Positions 1-10,076 of a stretch of 64,000 nt of DNA are shown piece by piece. Numbering within the stretch: position 1 is the first letter of the stretch; each line of letters starts with the position of its first letter. Source of the DNA: CAWAHD01 sp963781785 (lineage in GTDB: Bacteria; Planctomycetota; Planctomycetia; Isosphaerales; Isosphaeraceae). The notes under the pieces were generated by a model. It was not told where the DNA came from. It did not search any database and saw nothing but the letters and a program-made list of their open reading frames with translations. Location of the stretch: positions 1-64,000 of the forward strand of contig CAWAHD010000004.1 of the NCBI GenBank assembly GCA_963781785.1, written 5' to 3'. The position numbers were made by a program, and so were the translations under genes.

Positions 1-32
1 ACCTATGCGCTTGCCAGTTCCGCCACTTCGGC
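1..32 (-). tRNA. tRNA-Leu, 5' part only (cut by window edge)
   Basis: Read on the minus strand the first 32 bases give the start of a class II leucine tRNA: a 7-base acceptor strand GCCGAAG, then TG, the D-stem GCG pairing with CGC, and a D-loop containing AACTGGCAA. The anticodon, variable arm and T-arm lie left of the window, so the isoacceptor cannot be named. A serine tRNA is less likely because this acceptor and D-arm follow the usual bacterial Leu pattern. Confidence 0.8.
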
Positions 33-646
33 CCGGGATTGCGGTGGTGCGCAAGTCGCGCTAAAGGCTATATGCTGCGGCCCTTTTCACGTCTTTTTTT
101 CCACCGACCGTGATTCATTGTACTCGAGCTGAGCCGGCTTGGGCAACATCGTCACAAGAATACCAGCAGGCAACCTTCCGGGCTGCAGGCGATCGTGTTC
201 GTACAGAGCACTGCGCCTTCGACCTTCCAGGGCCCGCCCCAGCCTCCACAGCACGAGAAGGGAAAACCCATGCGCGCTGCAAAAAAATCGGCACGCCGTT
301 GCTGAAGTCATTGCGCCGGTTCAAGTTGCGCATGTTTTTTGAAGAATCAGAACAGAGCATTTAACCGGTGCATCTGATGAATCTCATACGACAGGAACGG
401 ATTTCATCCGTCGCTACAGGGAGCTCGCTTGGTTTCGCGCTCTTGTCAACAACCTCGGTCAGATGGTCGGCGGAACGCCACTCCAGCCTGGCGCGGCGAT
501 TCCCGAGCCGGTCGCCCGGTCGGAGGTTTGATCCGGACTGGCAGGGGCTTGCCGCTTCGTGCCGAGTCGACGATCATCGGGGACCGGCCGTTGCGACCTC
601 GCCGCCTGAGCACCGCTTGCCGTCCCGTACACGTAAAGAGTCGATC
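33..646. other. gene-free stretch
   Basis: About 610 bases between the tRNA and the M48 peptidase. Open frames here are short, overlap one another on both strands and resemble nothing I recognise. A longer in-frame extension of the peptidase starts at 368, but its first 93 residues are Arg/Ser-rich and unlike the family, so I treat it as leader DNA. Confidence 0.5.
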
Positions 647-1572
647 ATGAAAGTCGCTCCCAGGGATTTTATTCACCCGGAAGACCTGGCTGCCCTCGAG
701 AACCTCAAGGCGATTCCGCTGTTCGCGCCGTGTCTGAAGTCTTTCATGAACATCGGGGTCGAGCGTGTGATCCAGGGCCTGAGCATGGCGAACAAGATCC
801 GTCTGGGGCCAAACCAGCTCCCGGCCATCTACGAGCACCTGCCGCGGGTCTGCCAGACGCTGGGGATCGACGAGCCCGAGCTCTACCTGGCCATGGATCC
901 TTCGCCCAACGCCTACACCCAGGGTGACACACGCATCATGATCACCGTGACGTCCGGCCTGATCGAGCTCCTGGACGATGATGAGATCCGCGCGGTGCTG
1001 GCGCATGAGTGCGGACACATCGCGTGCCGGCACGTGCTCTACCACACCATGGCGCAGATGCTGGCCAAGTACGGGCCCGCAATCTTCGGGCCGCTGGCGG
1101 CGCTCTCGATGCCAGTTCAGTTGGCACTTTTCTACTGGGCGCGGCGCAGCGAGCTTTCCGCCGACCGGGCGGCGGCGTTGTTCATGAAGGGAAGCTCGTC
1201 CGTCGTCGAGACCATGATCCGGTTGGCCGGCGGGCCGAAGTCGATCACCGGAACGGTCAGCCTCGACCTCTATCTCCAGCAAGCCGAGGCCTACGACAAG
1301 CTCCAGGAATCGCACTGGGACAGGTTTCTGCAAGGCATTGCCGTGATGAATATGGACCATCCGTTTCTTTCGGTGCGACGCGCGAGATCATGCGCTGGTG
1401 CCAGGGCGAGCATTTTCAACGCATACTCGATGGTCTGGGCCAAGCGGCCGGACTAGAGTGCGCAAGCTGTGGGGCGGCTGTTGGGGTCAACTGGAAGTTT
1501 TGCAAGAGTTGCGGGCGAGCGATCGCCCCAAACGCATCTGCGGTCGAGGACCAGAAGGAAGGCCAACCATGA
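647..1572 (+). CDS. M48-family zinc metallopeptidase with C-terminal zinc ribbon (frameshifted)
   Basis: Predicted membrane-associated M48 (HtpX/Ste24-like) peptidase. The zinc-binding HECGH sits at about residues 120-124 and the third ligand is in ELSADRAA further on, with a hydrophobic stretch between them (GPLAALSMPVQLALFYW). The conserved MNMDHPFLSVRAREI region is broken by a one-base shift at about 1376-1381. After it the downstream frame continues REIMRWCQGEHF and ends in a zinc ribbon (CASCGAAVG...FCKSCGRAI). The start at 647 matches the family start; only a weak AAAGAG precedes it. The stop overlaps the next ATG by four bases, so the downstream gene is probably translationally coupled. 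Natural substrates are unknown. Family assignment is firm; whether the shift is biological is doubtful. Confidence 0.85.
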
Positions 1573-1831
1573 ATCGACCCTGGTTCGATGCCAAGACGGG
1601 AACGCTTTTGCTGGACGATTACGTTTCGCGGGAATCCTACCGCAAGGTGATGGAGGACGGCGTGGTGACGACGCAGAGCTCGCCGAACAGGCACACCGGG
1701 TTCTCTCCTTGTTGCAGAAGCTGGACGGGATTCTCTCGGCCGAGGCGCATGCGGTGGCCACCGACGCATTCTGCGAGCTCGCTGTCTTGTATGCTCTGGA
1801 GCGCCAGCATCAGATCTCGGGCGCACGGTAG
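1569..1831 (+). CDS. small conserved-looking protein, function unknown (frameshifted)
   Basis: About 87 residues, beginning MNRPWFDAKTGTLLLDDYVS and ending in an alpha-helical part (AEQAHRVLSLLQKLDGILS, then ALERQHQISGAR). A one-base loss at about 1666-1671, in an ACG-GAC context, separates the two halves; either frame alone gives an abnormal protein. It overlaps the M48 stop by four bases and precedes another small gene, so the three probably form one transcript. No known domain recognised. The helical second half could be a partner-binding or coiled segment. Confidence 0.55.
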
Positions 1832-1879
1832 AGGGGCGCCGTGCCCCGGGCGCCGGCTTCCATTCGAAGGAGTTGTGTC

Positions 1880-2408
1880 ATGGCGGTTTTCAAGGCAGCA
1901 CGGTACCTTCCCGCCTCCATGGCGGATCTGGCGCCCGTGGCGGATGATCTGGAGAGGCACTTTCAGGTCCAGAAGTTCGAAGTGCACAAGGAGCGCACGA
2001 TCGCGGGCGGCTGGCGCGTCGATATCTCCAAGGGGGGAGTTTTCAAGGGGGTTCTCGGCTTGAAGAGCGCCCTTTCGGTCGAGATCGAGCCGTCCGGGGC
2101 CGGCACCGAGGTCAAGGCCGGCGTCGGGATCTTCGGGCAACAGGCGATCCCCACGGCAATCTCGATGCTGATCTTCTGGCCGGTGCTGGTCACGCAGATC
2201 TGGGGGATGGTGCGGCAGTCGAATTTGGATGACGAGGCCATCGACGCCGTGGCGCGCAGCCTGGACTGCGCATACGAAGCTCGGCCCCGGCGGCTCCTCC
2301 GCGGTTCCGCCGTACGTTCAGTCAGGCGGCAAGTTTTGCACGAGCTGCGGCCATCCGCTGACCGGCCCCGCCAAGTTCTGTCCGGAATGCGGTGCGAAAC
2401 TGGCCTGA
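1880..2408 (+). CDS. membrane protein with C-terminal double zinc ribbon (frameshifted)
   Basis: Starts MAVFKAARYLPASMADLAPV, with GAAGGAG about 8 bases upstream. The first 110 residues look like a compact alpha/beta domain, followed by a hydrophobic segment (AISMLIFWPVLVTQIWGMV). A shift in a CCCC run at about 2285-2288 hides the real C-terminus. In the other frame the protein continues SSAVPPYVQSGGKFCTSCG and ends FCPECGAKLA, a four-cysteine zinc ribbon. Together with the zinc-ribbon M48 peptidase just upstream it may belong to one membrane-associated system. No function can be assigned. Confidence 0.6.
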
Positions 2409-2415
2409 TTTTCAT

Positions 2416-4578
2416 CTATTCGGATTGGGTCGTGACTTTGCCGATGCCGGAGGGCGCATCAAACGGGCTGGGAGTCGGATTGACCAGGCTGTTGTCGTGG
2501 GCCAAGACGCCCACCTGCCCCACAAAGAAGCTGTCTCCGTCGGCCACGCGAAGGTTGAAAACCGGCTGGACCCGCTCTTTCGCGACGGACTTCACCACGC
2601 TGGTACCTCCCAGGTTTCTGAGCGTATCGCCCGGTTTGAGCTCGCGCGCCATGACCCAGCCGCGTCCTGCCTTCCAGATGCGGTGGATGCCTGTCACGAC
2701 GATCGATTCGGTATCGAGCTCGATCCGAAGCGTGGCATTCGGCGGGTTATGGTATACGGCCACGAGCGACTTAAACGTCAGCTCGCCGGTTTTCGTGTCT
2801 TGACTCAGAACCTGATCGCCCGCGCGGAGCTCTTCGATCTTGCGCGGACCGCTAATCGTCTGCACGGGCGTCCCCGCGCCAAAGCAAGAGTGGCGGACCA
2901 CCTCGATGGCGGCAACTCGCGGCGCCGTGGTCAGTATCGGTACGCCCGGCGCCTGATATTCCAGGGGTACATTCTCGTAGTAGGTCGGTTTGTCGTATCC
3001 GGAACTCGGGGGCCCAGCATAAGAATAGCCGAAGAGGTCGACCATCCATTTCTCCCACGCGGTGCGATCTGTGCCTCGGTCGGTACCGACCGCCGCGACG
3101 AGTACCTCCCGGACACAGCGGTTCATCTCCTTGAGGGTTGCATTGTAAGCGTCGAGCGTCCGGGCGTCGCGTGCCAGTTGCTGCTGTGCGGCCTGGGCGA
3201 CCTGCTGAGCTTGGAGCATCATCTGGCCGATCGGTATCCTGGTCTCCTGGGTCACGAACAAGCTCGCCCAGAGGGTTTCCCCGCTTGGGCCGCCGTCATT
3301 AAAAATCGGCAGCCGGGCGCCAGAATTCGTGGCGGCGCCCAGTTTCTGGCTCACCGCGGCGGGCAGACCCAGATGGCTCAAGGGATTCGGAGCTTGGCTG
3401 ATCGACATCGAGGCATTGAGGCCGAACACCGCCGCTGCCGCCGCGATGTTATTCCCAGGAACACGTCGCGTGTCGACGGTCTCGCTCGTGGTGCGAATCA
3501 GGACCGGCAGGCCCGCGGCGTCGAAGGAAAGCCGATCGCCCAACTCGACTGGAACGGTGGGCGGCGGCGGCGGCGAGTAGAATCGCCGAACATAGGCGTC
3601 CGGATTCTCAATCACGAGCTCTCCCGGTGAGCCCGGACCATTGACGGCGCGTACCTTGTACTTGATCGGATCGCGAAAGAGGCCGATCAAGACGGGCGTG
3701 AAATCGCGGGGATCGCGCAACCGGAGACTCGCCGTGGCATCGCCGCGCACTCGAGCGCAGGGACTCATCAAGGCGAGCAGTGCCAGCGCCCGCGAGGCGC
3801 CCGGCGAATCGATCTGGCCGAGCAGCCGGGCTGCGACGATTTGACGCGGTGCGCCGCCTTGACCAAGGATCACCCAGATCATGGGAACCGCACGGGGATC
3901 CGTCAGCTCGGCCAGGGCCTTCTCGGCCTCTGCGCCGGGCCTTGTCCTTGCTGGAAAGGGAAACCCACAACTTCTCGAGGACAGCCTTCCAGTGAATATT
4001 CGCCTTGTGTTGTTTTTGAGCCTCGGCCCTTGCTGCGGCGAGTCGATCGGGCCTTTCCCAGCGGCCACCGGATTTCTTGTAGCCGAGGCGCTTCCATGCG
4101 GCATCGCGCGACGGATCGAGCTGCACGACCGCGTACAGGTGGGCCGTCGCTTGTGGCTTCAGGCCGTTCTGTTCGCACCAGAGGGCCAATTTCCATTGAT
4201 CCTCGGCCCGATTGGGCGCCTTCACGCGCCGCTTGAGGTACTCCTCGACTCGGGCGACCTGGTCCGGGTTCTCGTTGACCGACCGGCTCACCTCCTCCGG
4301 GTTCCGCCAGTTGCCCTCGTAGGCCACCGATCCCAGGAGCCCGGCGCCAGGGCATTGGATGGGTCGTACAAGATTGCGAGCGCCAGTTGCTTGACCCGCT
4401 CGGCGGAGAGGCCGTGCGATTCGCACCACAGAGCCAGCCGCACATGGGCTTGGGAATCATGCCCGGCGCGGACGGAAGCCGCCTTGTACGCGTCCAGGCT
4501 CGAGGCGGCCGGCGGCTTCTCGACCTGGGCGAATTGACCAGCAACGATTGCCGCATAGAGCAACATCGAGTCAATCAT
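2416..4578 (-). CDS. secreted HEAT/TPR-like protein with Hint autoprocessing domain (two frameshifts)
   Basis: About 720 residues when read across shifts at about 4340 and 3935. The first restores the frame of the region LLGSVAYEGNWRNPEEVSRS, the second that of EKALAELTDPRAVPMIWVIL. A probable signal peptide (MLLYAAIVAGQFAQ) is followed by helical repeat-like segments, then a Pro-rich linker. A Hint domain starts around residue 565 with catalytic CFGAGTPVQTI, contains a TGIHRIW block and ends GQVGVLAHDNS. Only about 20 residues follow, so there is no large toxin cargo. The ATG overlaps the stop of the ECF sigma/WD40 gene (ATGA), so the two are coupled. Hint domains cleave their own N-terminal bond through a thioester; here the processed partner is unknown. 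Confidence 0.75.
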
Positions 4579-6551
4579 TGCCGTTCCCTTCGGTTCCAGG
4601 TTTGGACACTCCGCATCCCGATTGTAACATCCGTAAGGTTCGTCTCGTCTGCGCGTGTTCCTCGGCTTGCGAACCGCTCGCGGCCGGTTGCGGCTTCAAA
4701 GAACCTTAGAACATTGTGCCCGCCGACAACCAGCGTCTTGCCATCCGGCGAGAAAGCCACGCCCGCCGGCCGGAGGCCGGGCCCGAGCTCGGCCTTCCAT
4801 AATCGCTCGCCAGTCTCGGTGCTCACGATCGCGAGCGTTCCGTCGGAATCGAGGACGGCCATGGACTGGCTGTCCGGCACGAAACCTTGAGCCGAACCCC
4901 GAGCGGTGAGGTGCTCTTGTCCACGCTGGCGATCCCAGATCACGACGTTGTCCCAGGTGCGCAGTGCTTCGTCAAAGATACTCGCCGCCAGATAGCGGCC
5001 GTCGCCGGAGAAGTACGCGATCCCACCTCCGATCAGCGGGATGGAGATGAGCGTGATTTCTTCTCGCTCCAGGTCCCAGAGCTTGATGCCTCTCCCCTGT
5101 TCGATTGTCGCCAGAGTTTTGCCGTCGGCCGCGAACGTCAGAGAAAACACGGACTGATTCGCCGCCAGCGTGGCCGTCTTCTGACAATCACCGGTTGCGA
5201 CGTCCCAGAGCTTGACTTCGCCTGCGGACGCACCGGTGGCGATCGTCGACCCATCCGGCGCAAAGGCCAGGCAGTGGAGATCGATGAAATCCGCGGCGAT
5301 CGTGCGCATCAGCCGCGCATTGGAAACATTCCAGATCCAGGCCGCGCCGACACGGTTCACCGAGCTCGCCGCGTCGTGAACGAACCCGGCCGCGGCCATG
5401 GACCTGCCGTCGGCAGAGAGTGCTAACCGGCGGATCGACGCGAGGCGAGGGATGGTTTCCATCAGGTCGACTGTTCTGATGTGCTGGCCGGTGGCAGGGC
5501 TCCAGAACCGGACCATCCCTCCGGCCTCGGTGGTCACCACAGCGTTGTCGCTTGCCGAGAAGCTTACTCCGACCAGGTTCGCATTATGCGGCCGCTCCGT
5601 GCCGCCAAAGGGGGCCATCGAGCCGTCGGAAGCCAAGGCGCGTGAGCCCGGGTTTCCCAGCGCTTCAGGTCGAGCCGGATCGAGTCTCTGCGTCGCGATT
5701 GCGGTTGCCCCGATTCCGCAGAGAACGACCAGCGTGGCGGCGGTGGCGATTCGCCGCAGAAACATGGCTTTGACGACGGCAAGGACCAGCGACGCCACCT
5801 CGGCCGAGACCAGTCCGCTCTTGACACCGGCGAAGCTCGCAACAGTCGCGGCCCGTACGGTTGATGACAGGAGCACCGCATGCACTCCCGCCCTGGCTGA
5901 CTCTGGCGCGAGCGTCAAGGCAAGCAGCCCGACGGACGGGGCGAGACCGCGGCGGGTGAGCCGGTGCTCGAGCAGCCCCTTGGCCCGCGCCAGCCGCCCC
6001 GACACCGTTCCTTTGGTCCACCCGAGCTCGGCAGCGGCCTGCTCCTGAGTCCGGCCCTCCAGACAACAGAGGACAACCGGAAGTCGGTACTTGTGCGGAA
6101 GCCTGCCGATCTCTTCGTCAAGGACCTGCTCGAGGTCGGCCAGAGCTGCGTCGCGGCCCTCACGTCCGGCCAAGTCCTCGGATGGAATCGGCCGTTCGTG
6201 ACGGCGCCGGATCACGAGACTCGCCCGGCGTGCCACTCGTACGGCGACACCGTGCAACCAGGGCCCGAGTGACTCGCGTTTGCGGACCATGCCTGCCCTC
6301 AATGCCAGCACCAGGAACGTGGCCTGGAACGCGTCCTCGGCGTCGTGATTGTTCCGCAAGACGCGCCGGCAGACGCCGAGCACCATCGGTCCATGGCGCC
6401 GCACCATCGCCTCGAACGCAATCTGGCGTTCGGTTTCCGAACGACCAGCGAATTGCTCGAGGAGCTGTTCGTCGGTCATCCCGGCGACAACCCCGAAACG
6501 AAACAGGGCGCTGATGTCATGCAAGGGGGGCTCGGACCGCCTGTTGTCCAT
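4575..6551 (-). CDS. ECF sigma factor fused to membrane anchor and WD40 repeats
   Basis: 658 residues. N-terminal ECF sigma-70: region 2 around residues 40-105 (AFEAMVRRHGPMVLGVCRRV, DAEDAFQATFLVLA) and region 4 around 140-200 (LPHKYRLPVVLCCLEGRTQE, then GWTKGTVSGRLARAK). A hydrophobic segment near residues 265-290 (ATLVVLCGIGATAIAT) predicts one membrane span. The rest is a WD40-type propeller with several blades ending in WDVATG, WDLERE and WDRQRG. Comparative work on planctomycetes has described ECF groups with such C-terminal WD40 extensions. A separate anti-sigma factor is not seen nearby, so the propeller may itself hold or release the sigma part at the membrane (inference). The operon partner is the Hint protein. 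Confidence 0.9.
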   Translation of the reverse strand: MDNRRSEPPLHDISALFRFGVVAGMTDEQLLEQFAGRSETERQIAFEAMVRRHGPMVLGVCRRVLRNNHDAEDAFQATFLVLALRAGMVRKRESLGPWLHGVAVRVARRASLVIRRRHERPIPSEDLAGREGRDAALADLEQVLDEEIGRLPHKYRLPVVLCCLEGRTQEQAAAELGWTKGTVSGRLARAKGLLEHRLTRRGLAPSVGLLALTLAPESARAGVHAVLLSSTVRAATVASFAGVKSGLVSAEVASLVLAVVKAMFLRRIATAATLVVLCGIGATAIATQRLDPARPEALGNPGSRALASDGSMAPFGGTERPHNANLVGVSFSASDNAVVTTEAGGMVRFWSPATGQHIRTVDLMETIPRLASIRRLALSADGRSMAAAGFVHDAASSVNRVGAAWIWNVSNARLMRTIAADFIDLHCLAFAPDGSTIATGASAGEVKLWDVATGDCQKTATLAANQSVFSLTFAADGKTLATIEQGRGIKLWDLEREEITLISIPLIGGGIAYFSGDGRYLAASIFDEALRTWDNVVIWDRQRGQEHLTARGSAQGFVPDSQSMAVLDSDGTLAIVSTETGERLWKAELGPGLRPAGVAFSPDGKTLVVGGHNVLRFFEAATGRERFASRGTRADETNLTDVTIGMRSVQTWNRRERQ

Positions 6552-6702
6552 GAAGTCGGGCCCTCGCGTCGCACATCGGTCGGAACGGAAAACCAGAATT
6601 TGCGATACCAGCTCGCAAGTGGCCGATCCGACCGACTCGGCTTGGTCCCTCGATCGCTCAGTAACCTAGTGCACGAGAATGACCTCCCGAATACAAGATT
6701 CT

Positions 6703-8594
6703 TCAGTGCGTCAGCTCCAGGAACTCGAGATGCGATGGCAGATCGCCGGTGTGATACACCCGCTGTGTCGCCTTCTGGAAGTCGGACTCGCTCGCCTTGT
6801 TGATGTCGACGAATTTCTGAGGGTTGCGGTCGACCAGGGGAAACCACGAGCTCTGGACCTGGATCATGAGCTTGTGGCCCGCCTTGAACGTGTGCGCGAC
6901 GTCGTTCATCGTGAAATTCACGGCCGTCGGCTTGCCGGGAACGAACGGCTCCGGCTTTTCCAGGCTGTTGCGGAACTTGCCGCGCATCACGTCCCCGCGC
7001 ACAAGCTGCTCGTATCCCCTCATGTTACCGGGCGGAGGGGTCGGATCCGACGCCGTGCGCGGGTGGGATAGACATCGATCAGCTTGATCACCCAGTCGGA
7101 ATCGGTCCCCGAAGTCGACACGAAGAAGCGAGCATCGATTGGCCCGACGATCGTCAGTTCCTTGGGCAAGGGTGCGCTCTCGTAAACGAGTACATCCGGC
7201 CGATGCGCCGCCGGCCGCTGATCTTGAACCATGTAATCACCGGTCATGCCGATCGAAATCTGCTCGACGTATTCGACCGGCCGGGCAGGGTCGCTCACAT
7301 ACTCGTCAAACGACGAGCTGCCGGCCTCGCTGGCAGGCTCGAACGCAAGGCCCCCCTTTTCACGCACGAACACCGATCGCTTCTGCACGTTTCGCGGGGG
7401 CCACGTGCTGTAGGTGCGCCACTCGTTCGTGCCCGTCTCGAAAACCCATGCCTCCGGAATCTTCGGCATGCCTTTGTCTTTCAAATAGTATTGAAAGAAG
7501 GGGAACTCGATCTGTTCGCGAAAATACTCGGAAGTCTTGGAAGCGAAGGTCACGGGGCCGAGCTTGTCGCCGTCACCTCGGGCCCAGCCGCCGTGCCGCC
7601 AGGGGCCCATGACCAGGACATTGGTCGCGCCGGGACTGTTGGCCTCGACCTTCTTGTACACCTCGAGGGCCCCGTAGAGGTTCTCGGCGTCGAACCAGCC
7701 GCCCACGGTCATCACGGCCGGCTTGATGTTCTTCAGATGCGGTCGGAGGTTGCGGGCCTTCCAGAATTCGTCCATCGTCGCGTGCGCCATCATCTCGTTC
7801 CAGAACGGGACGTCGTCCTTGAAGTAGCGGGCGTTGGCATTACCGAGCGGTCCCAGCTTGAGAAAGAACTCGTAGCCGTCGGGAGTACCGTGGTCGAACC
7901 GATGGGAAGATCTCTGGGTCGGCTCGGGGCGGGGACGCCCAAAAAACGCCAGGAAGTTGAAACAGTGGGGCAGAAACAGCGCACCGTTGTGATGAAAGTC
8001 GTCGCCGGTAAACCAGTCGGTCACGGGTGCCTGGGGAGACGCCGCCTTGAGCGCCGGGTGGGCGTCGATCATCCCGGCGGCCGTGTAGAACCCGGGGTAC
8101 GAGATGCCCCACATGCCGACCCGGCCGTTATGATTGGGCACCTGCTTGATCAGCCAGTCGATCGTGTCAAACGTATCGGTGCTTTCATCGATGTCCTTGG
8201 GGCTGCTCTTGTGGTCGAGGTGCGGCCGCATATTGACGAACTCACCCTCCGACATCCAGCATCCGCGCACGTCTTGATAGACCACGATGTAGCCGTCCTT
8301 GCCGAAGAGCGACGTGGGACCGAGGTCTCCCCGGTACGCCTTCTCGCCGTAGGGGGCCACGCTGTAAGGAGTGCGCATCAGCATGATCGGGTACCGAACG
8401 GACTGATCCTTGGGAGCATAGACCGCGGTGAAGAGGTGTACTCCGTCCCGCATCGGAATGCGAAACTCGGATTTCGTGTAGTGTTCCTTGACGTACCCGA
8501 CACCCTGAGCCAGAGCCAGATCGGGGCGAAACGATCCCAGCGCGACCACCACGGCATAGATCGAAAGGAGACGGAATCGTCGTCGCCTGAGCAT
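6703..8594 (-). CDS. CocE/NonD-type (S15) alpha/beta hydrolase, secreted (frameshifted)
   Basis: About 630 residues with a signal peptide (LLSIYAVVVALGSF...ALAQ). The X-Pro dipeptidyl-peptidase/CocE fold is recognisable: nucleophile in GMWGISYPGFYT, Asp in GGWFDAENLYGALE, His in GPWRHGGW, and a C-terminal jelly-roll domain (GHKLMIQVQSSWFPLVDRN). A shift at about 7055 splits the final domain. Across it the sequence reads DPTPPPGNMRGYEQLVRG, a normal feature of the family. The start is ATG at 8594; a longer in-frame extension lacks a signal peptide. It follows the BMC operon on the same strand after about 100 bases and could be a read-through gene. The substrate (ester or alpha-amino acyl) is not predictable. 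Confidence 0.88.
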
Positions 8595-8698
8595 CTTCAG
8601 TACTCCTGGGTATTGGGTAATGTTCGGTCGGAGCCCGGCCCTATCGAGGGCGGCGGAACTTTCCGAAGTGACCAGAATAATCGACGCCGCGGTTCGAG

Positions 8699-10072
8699 TC
8701 AGCGCCCCAGCCCGAGACGTTCGCGGTGATACGCCAGTCGCTCGACCGGAGTCATCCGGGTGAAGTCCGGGCGGCCGTTGGATGCGGCAGGCGAACCGTT
8801 CTTCGTGACATGCTCTTGGCGCGACGCCGCCCTGTAGGACTCGGTGACCTTGGGACGCGTGCACGCGCACGGAGCCACTGCGCCGTTGCCGGCGGCAACC
8901 TCATCGACTGATTGCGGTGCGTGGCACCCGCACGGCGCGCCATTGGCACTTGCGGAGGCTGCCGCCGGCGCCGGTTTCGTCGTCGGGTCGCCCGGTTCTC
9001 TCGCCTTGACGTTTGCCTTGGGAACGACGACGGACGCTCGACCAGTCCCCGCGTAGCTCATCGCCTGGTCGGTGAGCAGGAGATCGTCATCGAGCTTTCG
9101 CTTCGGGGCTAGCCCGAGCTTGCCGAGCACAGCGTGGTAGGCCCGCACGGCTTCAACGGGGCCAATCTGGCCTTCGACGATCAACCGCAGGAAATGGACG
9201 AACGCGAGCTGACTTTCGGCATTGTTGATTTTGCGGCCGAAGAGGGCGACTTTGGCCCCGTATTTCTGGGCATCGAAGAGCAGTTGAAAGGCGTCGCGGG
9301 TGGTGCCCGCCGAACCGCCGAGAATGCCGACGACGAGGTGCGGGTCGAACCGGACGAGCTCGTCCATCGCTTTGGGCCCGTGATACACCATCTTCAAGAA
9401 CTGGGGCCGGCCGGTCGGGGGCAGGCCCGCGAGCATCCGCGCAATCATGTCGTTCGTGTAACCCGGCAAGACGTCGGGGGGCACCGCTCCCGGGACGTTC
9501 GGGTCGAACACCTCCAGAAAGTACCGGAAGCCTTTGCGCTCCGCTTCTTCGCGGAACTCGCGGAATCGCTCCAGAGTCGCCAGATCGCGATCGAGATTGT
9601 TGTTGAAGGTGACGCTGTAGAGTCCCAGATTGGCCCCCTGAGTGCGCTCTTCCGGGGCACAGTCGAGGTGCCCGCACTGAATGTGGTCGATACTCGCGGT
9701 GCGGAACGGCCGCGACGGCTCCAGGTGATAGCCGGCACCGCGGGCAAGGTGGATGTCGGTGGTGTCGTTGGCGCGAACGGCTGGGGTCACCGGCGAATTG
9801 TCGAACAGCCGCTCGCGGAACGTCAGCGCGTGGTTCGAGCTGGCCGACATCAGCATGATGTCGACCAGCCCCGACCGCGTGATCTGGCGCATCTGATCGC
9901 GGTACTCATCGAGCGTCTTATATCGCAGCTCGCCGGAGTGCATTTCGGGAGACTGGCCCGTGGCGCCGATTCCCAGGGCCATATCGCCATCCTTGGCGTC
10001 GGCGATGATGAACTCGCGGCAGCCCGGGTCAGCGTGGATCGCGGCCAGTTTGCGATCGAGAGATTTCTCCAT
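8699..10072 (-). CDS. TIM-barrel class I aldolase-like protein with probable BMC encapsulation tail
   Basis: 457 residues. The first 350 look like a DeoC/LacD/DhnA-type (beta/alpha)8 enzyme. A lysine in FLKMVYHGPKA fits the Schiff-base strand, and a phosphate-binding-like stretch GGSAGTTRDAF is followed by GAKVALFGRKINNAE. After it comes a roughly 75-residue Ala/Ser/Pro linker with two Cys clusters (CGCH, CACTR). The end is an amphipathic helix (MTPVERLAYHRERLGLGR) typical of encapsulation peptides. It is the last gene of the BMC operon, four bases after the dehydrogenase. Possible roles are a second sugar-phosphate aldolase or isomerase for the compartment. The reaction is unassigned; the fold call is moderate, the compartment link strong by position. 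Confidence 0.65.
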   Translation of the reverse strand: MEKSLDRKLAAIHADPGCREFIIADAKDGDMALGIGATGQSPEMHSGELRYKTLDEYRDQMRQITRSGLVDIMLMSASSNHALTFRERLFDNSPVTPAVRANDTTDIHLARGAGYHLEPSRPFRTASIDHIQCGHLDCAPEERTQGANLGLYSVTFNNNLDRDLATLERFREFREEAERKGFRYFLEVFDPNVPGAVPPDVLPGYTNDMIARMLAGLPPTGRPQFLKMVYHGPKAMDELVRFDPHLVVGILGGSAGTTRDAFQLLFDAQKYGAKVALFGRKINNAESQLAFVHFLRLIVEGQIGPVEAVRAYHAVLGKLGLAPKRKLDDDLLLTDQAMSYAGTGRASVVVPKANVKAREPGDPTTKPAPAAASASANGAPCGCHAPQSVDEVAAGNGAVAPCACTRPKVTESYRAASRQEHVTKNGSPAASNGRPDFTRMTPVERLAYHRERLGLGR

Positions 10073-10076
10073 GATC

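Noticed and set aside
446..1360. 304-residue open frame antisense to the M48 peptidase
   Set aside because: It mirrors the coding strand of a clearly recognised peptidase and has no family-like sequence; long antisense frames are common in high-GC DNA.
2392..3630. 412-residue plus-strand frame opposite the Hint protein
   Set aside because: The minus strand carries Hint and helical domains; the plus frame is Arg-rich and shadow-like.
7203..8729. 508-residue plus-strand frame opposite the CocE hydrolase
   Set aside because: The opposite strand has the complete S15 catalytic set; this is a codon-bias shadow.
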